Positions 36,739 to 46,567 of a stretch of 64,000 nucleotides of DNA are shown here, piece after piece. Within the stretch, counting starts at the first letter, position 1. Each line of letters begins with the position of its first letter. The notes under the pieces were generated by a model. It saw only the letters and a program-made list of their open reading frames with translations. It was not told where the DNA came from and made no database searches. This DNA is from Atopsyche davidsoni (Eukaryota > Arthropoda > Insecta > Trichoptera > Hydrobiosidae): the NCBI GenBank assembly GCA_022113835.1, contig JAILWY010000012.1, forward strand, positions 13,144,001 through 13,208,000. The letters run 5' to 3'. A program made the position numbers and the translations under genes.

Positions 36739-38142
36739 TTAATTTCTTTTAATAGAATGTTCCATCGCATTATTTAATGGGTCCATAAAACTTGCAATAC
36801 CAGTTTCAAAAAATTCAGTTTTGGGTGGATTGTCTGTATGTTTGCGAAATATGTGTGCTTTTAAATTATCCACTCTCCGAGTCTTAAAAGGACAATGAGG
36901 ACAGATATTGTTCATATCACTTTTACTATGCATTAGAGAGTGTCTCCTCAAACTTCTAGTCAAAGAAAATTTTTGTCCACAGAGCTCACATACAAAAGGT
37001 TTGTCATTGCTGTGGGTTTCAACATGCCGATTCATATTTTCTTTTCTTATAGAAGTGTGGGCACATCCTGGATATGAACATCTGAAGACATCTCCACTGT
37101 GAGTGAGCTTATGAGCACGCAATATCCTGGCATGAGTAGTGCTGAATCCACATTCATCGCAAAGATGTTTTTTTTCATTTGAATGAATTTCCAAATGGCA
37201 GTTCAAGCCATGCTTTCTCTTGAAACATTTTTGGCAATGGGGACAGATGTAAGGTTTTTCACGTAAATGTGTTGGAAGATGTTGGCCTAGTAAGGACCTT
37301 GTCTGAAATCTTGAATCACAATAGGTGCAGAAAAAAGGTTTAGGGAATTCGTGCAACTTGATATGTTTTATTAAGTTCTGTTTATTGTCTTCTTCAATCC
37401 AGCATAATGAGCAAACGTTGCCTCCATGACCAGTCAGCCTTATATGACTCAGTAAGTCGTGGCATCTGTAAGATTTGAATTTACAACCAATGCAATTGTG
37501 AGTTCTTCCTGTAGGCAGTTTAATAAAAACTTTTTCTTCATGATTATTAGATTTATCAAAATCATTTCCGAATTCTTCTTGGTCACTATGGCTAGTAGGA
37601 ATATCATTTATTATTCCTAGCATAGAGTTTGGAGACATACATTTACTTTCATTTTTAAAGTCTACTATACAAACACCGGGTAATTTAACATTATCTTCTG
37701 TGCCATTACATGGCTCGGTTTTAATTGATATTTCATTATTTAGGGAGTGTTCATTTCCACCATCAATACCATTTAATAAATCTATAATACTATTTGTAAT
37801 GTCAAGTAATTTGCAATAGTCAAATAAATGAGATACATGTTCCACATCTATGAGTATATCTTGAGAATAAATGAAATTCACAAGTTTTTTCAAGCATTCA
37901 AAACAGTTGTGTATTGTTTGGCCTTTTAATTCAACATTTACACAGTTGTTTGTATGTTTCTTGTCGGTAATTTGATTTTTAGATTTCATAGAAGAATAAT
38001 ATACGTTGTTAATGAATTCACTTATAGGACAAATAACTGCTGAATGAACCCAAGTATATTTTTTCCCGATACAAAGTCGTATATCACAATATTTTCCTGA
38101 TTCTCGCTGCCTGTCGAGATTGTTTACAATTATACTATTGAG

Positions 38143-38154
38143 AACAATCTTATT
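38143..38154. repeat. Left target-site duplication of the PLE
   Basis: AACAATCTTATT, repeated exactly at 40983-40994, directly flanks the element. A length of 12 bases is in the range usual for Penelope insertions. It codes NKIV (minus strand) of the interrupted zinc-finger gene. Confidence 0.88.
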
Positions 38155-38441
38155 AATATTTTGAATAAAAATACTTGAGTGATTTTCCACATTTTTGTTT
38201 TTATTAGTGACCGGTTTCGCCAACCTTTCACGTTGGCATTATCAAACAGAGTGAGATTTTATATAATACTAAGCAATTAGGTAAACAATTGTTAGAGGGA
38301 GAGGTTGTTGGAAAGAGAGAGAATGATTGTCAGGTGGTAAGGGCTAATGTGATTTTAATGTGCCTGACAAGTGGAGGATTCTATATAATTGCAAATTTTT
38401 GTGTTAATGGGGTAATTAAAGTAGTGGCTTTGGGGTGTAGC
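38155..38441 (+). repeat. Inverted terminal repeat of PLE, left copy
   Basis: Reverse complement of 40648-40934. It contains the family hallmark GTGACCGGTTTCGCC followed by CACGTTGGCATTATCAAAC. It holds a chance open frame on the plus strand that recurs on the minus strand in the right copy. Confidence 0.92.
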
Positions 38442-38519
38442 AGCAGTTATCCTGAGTTTGGGTTTGTCCTGTAGTGTGTTTATCTGTAAATAATAGGTTT
38501 ATGCACAGTAAATGTTTTT

Positions 38520-40301
38520 TTAAAGATGTGATTTAGCAATAGGGAATAATAATGGAGACTTATTGAAAATAACCTGGTCATTAAGCAGGTGCTCCGGTGT
38601 GTTATCTTTTATGCGATTGATCTCTAAAATCTCTTGGCGATCGAGTTTTGTGCCTTTATTGTTAATATGCAAAATTTTGAGGTTGGAGTTCTGGTTAAAG
38701 TCGTGCTTATTATCCGAGAGGTGGAGGCCGAAGGTAGATGTCTCATCTCCCTTTTTCCATCCTCTTATGTGGTCTTTGGTCCTTGTGTTGAAGGATCTAC
38801 CTGTTTGGCCAATGTAAGTGGCGTCGCAGGAATCGCAGTTGAGTTTATAAATGCCACTGTTACTGAATTTATCATTCTTATCTTTATTATTGATAAGAAT
38901 TTTTGCTAAGGACATATTATTGTAATATGAGACCCTGCATGATCTAGAAAGGAGTTTACCGTATTTTTCGCAAGTCTCGCTGAAGAATGGGATTTTAACC
39001 CATTTTTTATTAATATTATTTCTATCGCTTTTGGATAATTTAGAGATCATATCGACAAAGATAGTTTTTTGTTTTTTCGATAACATTTTAAGAATGGTTG
39101 AAGGGTTATATCCGTTGTTAGTGGCTAATTTAAGTATGATTTTAAGTTCTGTATTGAAGTTATTTGCATCTAAGGGGACCATACATAGCCGGTGTATGAG
39201 TGAGTGGAAAATGGCTAGCTTATGGGATATGTGATGTCTTGACGTTGAGTTTATGATGTTATCGCTATATGACGGTTTTCTGAAGATATTGAAGTGATGA
39301 GCTTCGGAGTTTATATTAATTCCTACATCAAGAAAGTTTATACTCTTACTTCCATTCTCCATTGTGAATTTGATGCACTGATTGATATTGTTGATCTGAC
39401 CCAAAAAACAATCTAGCTGTCTAGTCGTCCCTGTCCATAGACATAGGATATCGTCTACATAGCGGTACCAGTAGGTGGCGTATTTAAAAAGATTAAGTTG
39501 TGCTATTTTGGATTCTATAAAATCCATAAAAAAGTCTGCAAAGGATCCGGACGTTGGGCTGCCCATAGGTAACCCATCTACTTGCGAATAGAATGTATCG
39601 TTGAATTTAAAATAGTTTTGATCTAGACAAATGTTGAAAAGGGTGTTTAGTTCAGATATAATCGCGGGGTTAAGGTGCTTGCGTATCATAAAATTGTTAA
39701 GCTCTAGTTTTAATGATTTGATCGGTATGCTGGTAAATAGGCTGACTACGTCAAACGATACTAGTGACGCGTTAAGTGGGACTTTAATGTTTTTTATTTT
39801 TCCGATTAAGTCAAGTGAGTTTAGGATACTGTATTTCGGTTTGAATTCTAGTGTGGATTTTATTAATGAGTTTACTTTCTTAGCTAATTTAAAACTGGGT
39901 GCTGGGGTGTAAGAGACTACGGGTCGTAATGGGGAGTTTGCTTTATGAATTTTCGGAAGTCCATAAAGTTTTGGGCATTGCGGGTTCATTTGTCTGAGGG
40001 ACTTAGATTTTTCGAAATCGTTGACTATAATGTTACATGAGTTAAGGGCTGATTTTAAATTACTATTATATTTTATGGTAGGGTCTTTAGTCAGTATTTT
40101 GAAGTTTGGGCCAGAAAGTATGTCATCCATTTTACTAATATAGGTAGATTTTTCTAAAATAACAACGCTATTGCCTTTATCGGCTTTCGAGATGATAAGG
40201 TCGTGGTCTATGATTTTACGTTTGATGGTTTTAATGTTATGTATGTCTGGGTCAAATTTTAAGGGGATTTTATTGGAAAAGTCTTCTCTGAGGTCGCGCA
40301 T
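38520..40301 (-). CDS. Penelope-like reverse transcriptase with GIY-YIG endonuclease domain
   Basis: 593 aa from the ATG at 40301. RT motifs in order: ADKGNSVVILE (40-50), KLYGLPKIHK (111-120), RPVVSYTPAPS (126-136), the first catalytic Asp in VSFDVVSLFTSIP (D184), GLPMGSPTS (243-251), and YRYVDD with catalytic D283/D284. The C-terminus has a GIY-YIG nuclease: GIYKLNCDSCDATYIGQTGR (483-502), with the CxxC zinc-binding pair typical of Penelope-type nucleases, R507 and a downstream Glu near 557-560. The protein copies element RNA at a nuclease-made nick. The frame stays open upstream of 40301 for about 120 more codons, to a TAG at 40661-40663 inside the terminal repeat. This stretch includes a conserved-looking LGKGLKHCPN, but no ATG. 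The true N-terminal region is therefore present without a start codon, so the copy is probably 5'-truncated at the protein level or depends on another start. The catalytic core looks intact. Confidence 0.92.
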   Translation of the reverse strand: MRDLREDFSNKIPLKFDPDIHNIKTIKRKIIDHDLIISKADKGNSVVILEKSTYISKMDDILSGPNFKILTKDPTIKYNSNLKSALNSCNIIVNDFEKSKSLRQMNPQCPKLYGLPKIHKANSPLRPVVSYTPAPSFKLAKKVNSLIKSTLEFKPKYSILNSLDLIGKIKNIKVPLNASLVSFDVVSLFTSIPIKSLKLELNNFMIRKHLNPAIISELNTLFNICLDQNYFKFNDTFYSQVDGLPMGSPTSGSFADFFMDFIESKIAQLNLFKYATYWYRYVDDILCLWTGTTRQLDCFLGQINNINQCIKFTMENGSKSINFLDVGININSEAHHFNIFRKPSYSDNIINSTSRHHISHKLAIFHSLIHRLCMVPLDANNFNTELKIILKLATNNGYNPSTILKMLSKKQKTIFVDMISKLSKSDRNNINKKWVKIPFFSETCEKYGKLLSRSCRVSYYNNMSLAKILINNKDKNDKFSNSGIYKLNCDSCDATYIGQTGRSFNTRTKDHIRGWKKGDETSTFGLHLSDNKHDFNQNSNLKILHINNKGTKLDRQEILEINRIKDNTPEHLLNDQVIFNKSPLLFPIAKSHL

Positions 40302-40647
40302 ACATATATATTTAGAGGTTAAGTCAGGAAGAGCGATGTCTAGGTCGATGGCTAAGTTTTCAAAATCACTGGTTGTGACTTCAAAATTTGGACAATGTTT
40401 TAGGCCCTTTCCGAGGGTTTCAATCTCCGCGTTTGAAAAAGCTATGTTAGAGTTATTAATTACGCGATCAAAGAATTTTATATCGTCCGCGGGGTTGATT
40501 TTAATGTTAAGTTTTCGATTAGATAAGAGTTTAAGTTTGCGCGTTTGGGATTTGTAAACTTTGTGAATTCTAAAAGCAATGGATTCGCGGATATTATCGA
40601 ACAGAGCATCAAATTCGACAGGGTGCAGTTTGGAGCAGGGTGCAGTG

Positions 40648-40934
40648 GCTACACCCCAAAGCCACTACTTTAATTACCCCATTAACACAAAAATTTGCAA
40701 TTATATAGAATCCTCCACTTGTCAGGCACATTAAAATCACATTAGCCCTTACCACCTGACAATCATTCTCTCTCTTTCCAACAACCTCTCCCTCTAACAA
40801 TTGTTTACCTAATTGCTTAGTATTATATAAAATCTCACTCTGTTTGATAATGCCAACGTGAAAGGTTGGCGAAACCGGTCACTAATAAAAACAAAAATGT
40901 GGAAAATCACTCAAGTATTTTTATTCAAAATATT
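40648..40934 (-). repeat. Inverted terminal repeat of PLE, right copy
   Basis: Reverse complement of 38155-38441, with no difference seen. Outside it lies the 48-bp tail 40935-40982 with GGAATTCCACC and CTCTGTCAAAAATATTGA, also kept in the remnants at 16,918, 62,498 and 63,655. Confidence 0.92.
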
Positions 40935-40982
40935 AAAATGGAATTCCACCAAGTACTCTCTGTCAAAAATATTGAATTTCTT

Positions 40983-40994
40983 AACAATCTTATT
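40983..40994. repeat. Right target-site duplication of the PLE
   Basis: AACAATCTTATT, an exact copy of 38143-38154. On its right the sequence continues with the first five codons and the ATG (41009-41007) of the interrupted zinc-finger gene. Confidence 0.88.
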
Positions 40995-41009
40995 GTTTAT
41001 ATTTGCCAT

Positions 41010-41753
41010 TGTATGATTTAAAAAGTTAGAAATAAAATTTTGATATTATTATTTTTACTTTTATCATAACTAGTTTTATTTTATATCAAGTTGTATACAC
41101 AAGACAAAATATATTTTTCAAAATACTGCGTTAAAGCGTCATTATTTGCTGCTGTCAAATTTGTTTGTCTATGGCAAAAATTGTCAACAAATTGATTTTT
41201 TATGGCTAGTTAATATGAGTTAATAAAATAATACAGAATATTTCAGATGTACAAAAAATACCAAAATTTCCTATCTGGTCCTACTCATATAAGCAGTATG
41301 GTTTTAACCATGATCTGTTATAATCAAAATATATGATATAATTTTGAAGAAATATATTGTAAAAGATCGTGATCAGAGATAATATGGCCGTGATTTATGA
41401 TAGCTCAGGTAAAGACCAGAGATAATGATAAAGACCAACCCTATAACCCAGCTCGTGATGCTGACTAAATGTCATTCTCTTGACAGAAAAAAAGTAAATA
41501 TTTACACTATTCTGCTGACGATGACGTCGTTATTATTAATATTTAAAACACAACTTATTTGATATTTTCCTGCAATTGAAAGTTGAAACTTAGATTGTGT
41601 ACATTCATCAATCTAACCTTTGGTATGCAATTTATCTATTGTTTGCATTCAATTACAATAATTAGGATATTACACATTTTCTACTAACATCAATGTTCAC
41701 TATTCAGCTCTTTTAAACATTGTACATAATTATGTGTCAGTAGTTATTTGTGA
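41010..41753. promoter_or_regulatory. Divergent upstream region between the zinc-finger gene and the sorting nexin
   Basis: About 740 bases between two outward-facing start codons (41009 minus, 41754 plus). It must hold the promoters of both. AT-rich overall, with a slightly GC-richer core near 41,385-41,470. No core promoter element could be named with confidence. Confidence 0.4.
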
Positions 41754-43479
41754 ATGAACATGGATAGCAGGTAAGTCATTTTTACAGTAAAATCTACATT
41801 TACAAACCACTTAATAAACGGGTTGAGAATCGTACGATTTTTGTTTATAATTTATTATTTTACAATAGCACACTTAATCAAAAATCCACACTCCAGCTTA
41901 TCTTAATAACATAAATCACTAACTACTCTTATTACATAACTGATTCTTGTTCAGGACCAAAATATTTAAGATTTTACTAATTAAAAAAAAAATTATTCCA
42001 GCTTGAAAAGATTTATTCAAGGAGGAGTCATGCTTAAGTTTGATATAATTTCAACAAGGACTATTGATGCATTGGAAGTCGACAAGAAATATGTCATTTA
42101 TAAATTGCGTATTCATCAAGATATCCCTAGTGATCCTGGGAATAATAATTATTCTTGTATAGAGAGAAGATATACTCATTTCCTTGAATTATATAAAAAG
42201 TTAAAAAAAGATTACCCATCACTTATGTCAGCAGTGAATTTCCCCAAGAAGGTAATACTTCACTACACTATTTTCTTTGACTTCGTGCGGGAATTTCCAT
42301 GGCAGCTAATGTCATAATCTTTTTTTCCTTAGATTAATATCTTTAAAATAAATATGTTTGTTGTGGGCACTAAAAGAACACATTATGATTGAAAATTATC
42401 AACTTTATGTCCCAAATTCTACACAACCTAAAAATTGTCATGTGTTAGAATTCTGCTAACTCACTCTTGTTTAATATATTATTATTATTACTCTATTTCA
42501 CACTCTTATTTGAAAATTTTAGGTTGTAATTGGTAACTTTGCTCCAGAGGTTATAACAGCTAGATCTGTCTGTTTTGAATCATTCCTGGACTATGTTGCT
42601 AGAGAAGCGAGGCTCAGAGAAGCACCTTGCACTGTGGATTTCTTTCAAAGTATTGAATTAGCTGAAGCAAAAAAATGCATGAAGGAGAACAAATACGACC
42701 AAGCACTGACTTTGCTGGAGTGTAACTTTAAACTACTAAATAAGGTAACAGTAAAAATTTTGATAAATTTAAATTGTGTTTACTTTTATCTTCCAAACTT
42801 TCTATTTTAATGCATATTCATAATAGTTAAATATAACAATTATGATTAAAAATTTTAAAGGTGTACATGGACCGGTCACGCGTGGTGCTTATTGGGCTAT
42901 GTCGTCTAGTGGCGTGTGGAGCCGGCGCGGAGGGGGATCGCACAGGTGCGCTGGCAGGTCCCACAGAGAAGTGGGCGTTGCTCGCTCTTCGTCGTTTTGA
43001 TGCTGTCAGTGATGCCGATCTTCTTACATTATATGTGCCTTTAATTCAAGCCTGCATCAGTATAAGGTAAACAGCATAATAATTGTACATTACATGAACA
43101 CAAAATTTAAAACCATTCATATTTTTCTTTGCCTCGCTAGGCTTAGTAGCAGAGAGCATTATTTATATTAGTTATGTACGTCTTTTTGGCTTTATATATA
43201 ATGATTATGTTTTATCAGATATTTTATCATTAATGATATATTATTATTTTATTTTAGGGCTTTAATTAAAATCTTCATTAGGTTTTTTTGCTTATTTGTA
43301 AATAATATTATTCAAAACATCTCATTTATATTTTCAGTAAAGTACTTGGGAAGAACTGCTCACAGTTGCAAGAAAGTTTGATTGATATGAGAAAAAGAGG
43401 TATGAAGGTAGACTCCTGTCTAAACCTTATGGATGCTATCTTTCAATTGGAAGAATCTCAAGATGATGTAATTTCATAA
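41754..43479 (+). CDS. Sorting nexin, PX domain plus C-terminal helical domain (SNX20/SNX21-like)
   Basis: Five coding exons, 41754-41770, 42002-42251, 42523-42744, 42861-43066 and 43338-43479, with GT-AG junctions, join in frame to 278 aa. Exon 1 codes only MNMDS plus two bases. The PX domain (about residues 15-128) is seen in LKFDIISTRTID, YVIYKLRI, the phosphoinositide-binding ERRYTHFLELYKKLKKDYP and FPKKVVIGNFAPEVITARS. After it come helical repeats (AEAKKCMKENKYDQALTLLE, VVLIGLCRLVACGAGAEGD, WALLALRRFDAVSDADLL, LIQACISIRKVLGKN-like), which fit the PX-associated (PXB) domain of SNX20/21. Such proteins bind endosomal phosphoinositides and help sort cargo. Assignment to SNX20/21 rests on the domain order and length; the PX call is firmer than the subfamily. 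Intact. Confidence 0.82.
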
Positions 43480-46355
43480 TATTCAAATGCTCGTATTGTC
43501 TATTAAATTATATGTATTGTTCATTTTGTATGTAGTTTCTCTGTGCTGAGTCTCTGTGTATAAGATTTTGTAAGTAACATTTATTTTTATCACACTCTAA
43601 CTCGGTTTTGTCACGAAATCATTTTTCATTAAGGCTGAACACTTACTAGTCAAGTAAAATTTTTTGAACAGAAATTTGTTAATATATTTTGAAAATGTAA
43701 CGGTTGTGCATATAATTTTACAAATATTTTATGCCGCGCATTTCTTTTTGAGGATTTTTAAAGCGCTGCTATTTGCCAGCCAAAAGTATTGTATTGATGA
43801 AATGTGATGCTTTGTTTTCTTAGTATTTTATAAATGCAATATGTGCTGCACTTTTTATGAATTTGAAACTTTACATTCATTATTTTTATCACAAATCGTG
43901 CCATGTGCCACATGCTTTTGGTTAAAACATTAAAAATTACCATAGTTTGCAGATGCTTACAAAGATGTGTTCTTGTTTATTTACTAAACATTTAACGTGG
44001 CTATTAGATATCCTACCGTTATTCTGTCCTTATATAATTGTATAATTATGATAAAACTTTCTTTTCTGTTTTGTTGATCATGCTTTTTATACAATTTTAA
44101 GTTTCTGTTAAAACAGTTTAAATACTGTTGCATGTGTCTAATTCAGTTAATTTCTTAAAAAGAATACCGTGTAGAAATAAAATATTTAAAAAACTGGTAT
44201 AAATATGTAACAATAATATAATATTTTGTTTAACAGTTTTTAGTAATTTTTCTAATATCTATTCAGTATTTCAATTAGCGTGTTCAATGTAAGTAATGTA
44301 GTTCAAAAGTATATATATATATCAACAATTTTTACATTCATAATTATTATATTTAATTGACCAATAAGTTACTAACAGTTTATTATTTATAGTTCTTCTC
44401 ATTGATTCTTTCATATTTGATGATTACATTTGTGTCATGAATTGCTTTAATTTAAATTATTTTTTTATTATCTACGTCAGTAATGAATGTGACTTTATTA
44501 AAACATTATTATAGTAGCCGTGTCTTCCAAATTAATAAATTAATGTATTGTTTAATTTTAGTTAATTGTTTTTACCACTTATGAGTCAATTTTATAGATG
44601 TAGGTAGTATTTTCAAATCAGGATAATGTCAAATTGCCATGTAGTATTTGAAATTTTACAGATTACATATGTGCTAATGTGTTAATGAACGCCTGCTTAT
44701 TTTTATCAGTAGTAAATGACAGAGTTCAAGTATTTAAAGTCAATATTATTACTTATATCTTGTTGATTAATTAGTTTAGATGATTTATTTAAGTTTTGTT
44801 TATAGTTTACCAATAGATTGATAAATTAATGAAGTGTCGAAGATAGAAATATATCAGATTAGTAGAATTATTATATTTCTTGAGTGACCATTTTGCTCAG
44901 TTTATGGGAGAGAAATGGGGTTTAATTATGTGAATGATAACTTTTGTTAATTCATATTTTTTTGTATGACTTTTTTTGTCAATTTATAAATGTTTCAATC
45001 ATAGCTTTAATTTTAAATAAAATGATTTAGATTGAAATAATAATTTTATAAGTTATGTGAAATTAGAACTGTAACGTATGCTCAAATTTTTTTAAGTAAA
45101 ATTTATTGGACAAAACTTGATTTATCAGATGAGAATTTAAAAAATGTAATGGGAACTATTTTTTTTCTTATTTTGGCTGTTTAAAATCTGTGCAATGATG
45201 ATCATTTTCTATTCAATTAAATTTACTGATAATTGTTATATAGTGGGATATTTTAAAATAAACTACTGATATTGATTGATCTGAAGCCTGTTTTATAAAT
45301 TTAATTATCATGGCAGCATGCGAGTAATCAAGCAAGTGTTGTGTGTTTTATAAAAGTTATTAGCATGCTATTTTAAGGTGTATTATAATATGTTTTATTT
45401 ACTCGTTTAAGTACTCTGTCCATCGTTAAGTTTTTCACTGAGCCACTTTAGTTTTTAATTTTTTTTATATTTGGTAAAATTAGGTTATATAAAGTTGATG
45501 AAGATTGCGATTTTTGCTTTGAAATGAATCTATGCATATAGTGTAATGTTGCTTATAAATTTTTATATATTGATAACTGTCAATTCTTGTACAGAATTTT
45601 ATGCTAGATTTAAGTATATTCTCAATTATTAATCCATGGCATTCCATGAAATTTTCTTTTTGTTTATTATTTTATAATAAATGTCACAGTTCAGTATCCA
45701 GCTCACCTATACCGTTGCAGTCACATTTCCATTTTACATCTACGACATTCAAACATACTTTATACGACATCAATACATACTTCATTCATAAAGAAATGCT
45801 ACATTTTGACAACAAATATCATTGTTTTGCTATTCATCAATGACTGACGTGTCAACGATTCAATATTTTTGTAAATAACTTACTAATTAAAGATCAAAAC
45901 ACTGTGTGATACTCTGAAAGGTTTCTAACAAAAATATATTGTGGATTATGCAAGATGTCAGTGCAAAACCCTGCGTCCCGGGTGATCAAAAAAAAAATAC
46001 TTTGACCATTAAAACACGTTCATCATCTGATAATTAATAATTTATAGTTAACCATTTTAATAAAACAGAGTTTATTAAAATGGTTTTAATGTTGATATAT
46101 TTTCATGTAATATGTAAACCATTGACATACAATATTTTATTTTATATTAATATAATTAAGCCCAAAGATAATTATGATGGTATTATATGAGTATAAATGT
46201 GAACCCCTTTTATATTTGTAACATTATCACATTAATTTCTACTTATAAAAAAATGATTTTTTAATCATTTAATAAAAGTGTTAATATGAAAATAATATTT
46301 AGAATTGTGTTTGTATAGATTCAGTTATCTGCGTAAAAAAAATCATCAACCATCT
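43480..46355. other. Sorting-nexin 3'UTR and AT-rich intergenic DNA
   Basis: No gene recognised. The first part should be 3'UTR (several AATAAA hexamers, for example near 44,176-44,182). The frame 45601-45843 has no domain and is AT-driven. Confidence 0.5.
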
Positions 46356-46363
46356 GTCTAGAC

Positions 46364-46559
46364 CAGAGGTGTCAAACTCAATTTTGCAGAGGGCCATATA
46401 TTAAATTTAGTATGTGTAGGCGGGCCAGATTCAAATAAAATAAGTCTAAAAGCTCTAAAAAACATGATTCTTCTTTCTGTGACACATTGCGATCGCGGGT
46501 CGTATTGATACGGCCCGAGGGCCGGATGCAGCCCGCGGGCCGTATCTTTGACATGACTG
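46364..46559. mobile_element. hAT-type MITE (non-autonomous DNA transposon), 196 bp
   Basis: Starts CAGAGGTGTCAAACTCA and ends TTTGACATGACTG, which are imperfect terminal inverted repeats (CAGAGGTGTCAAA and CAGTCATGTCAAA). It is flanked by an exact 8-bp duplication GTCTAGAC (46356-46363 and 46560-46567). The 8-bp site with T at position 2 and A at 7 is the hAT preference. The inside carries GGGCCATAT and CGGGCCGTATC subterminal motifs common to hAT elements and has no transposase. The open frame 46378-46671 is only the element read through. Confidence 0.88.
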
Positions 46560-46567
46560 GTCTAGAC

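Larger units (their letters stand above)
38155..40982 (-). mobile_element. Penelope-like retroelement, nearly complete, very young
   Basis: 2,828 bp between 12-bp target-site duplications. It has 287-bp inverted terminal repeats (38155-38441 and 40648-40934), which I found identical at every base by eye, and an extra 48-bp tail (40935-40982) only on the side upstream of the ORF. The single ORF codes a reverse transcriptase and a GIY-YIG endonuclease (listed separately). Terminal repeats in inverted order plus a one-sided tail are typical of Penelope-like elements. Repeat identity indicates very recent insertion. Decayed relatives occur at 15,848, 16,918, 62,395 and 63,655. Confidence 0.92.
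36739..41009 (-). pseudogene. BTB-like/C2H2 zinc-finger gene interrupted by a Penelope-like element after codon 9
   Basis: The main part (36739-38154) is one open frame coding a BTB-like region (SGKYCDIRLCIGKKYTWVHS) and eight C2H2 fingers closely similar to the 34,000 paralogue. It has no in-frame ATG at its beginning: the frame runs into Penelope sequence and opens only at a TTG (38223). Across the element, at 41009, there is an ATG in good context (ACAATGG) coding MANINNKIV, the last four codons lying in the target-site duplication. Removing the element and one duplication copy joins the two parts in frame to 476 aa. That places YCD at residue 27-29, compared with 28-30 in the paralogue. 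In the sequenced allele, translation from the native ATG would enter the element and stop at TGA 40913-40911 after 32 codons. The rest of the reading frame is undamaged, so the insertion is recent. It could be an allele segregating in the species rather than a fixed loss. Confidence 0.88.

Noticed and set aside
38289..38474. 61-codon plus-strand frame repeated at 40609-40800 minus
   Set aside because: The two are the same frame because they lie in the two inverted terminal repeats of the PLE; there is no evidence for a real protein.
38563..40557. Plus-strand frames inside the PLE
   Set aside because: They are antisense shadows of the reverse transcriptase ORF.
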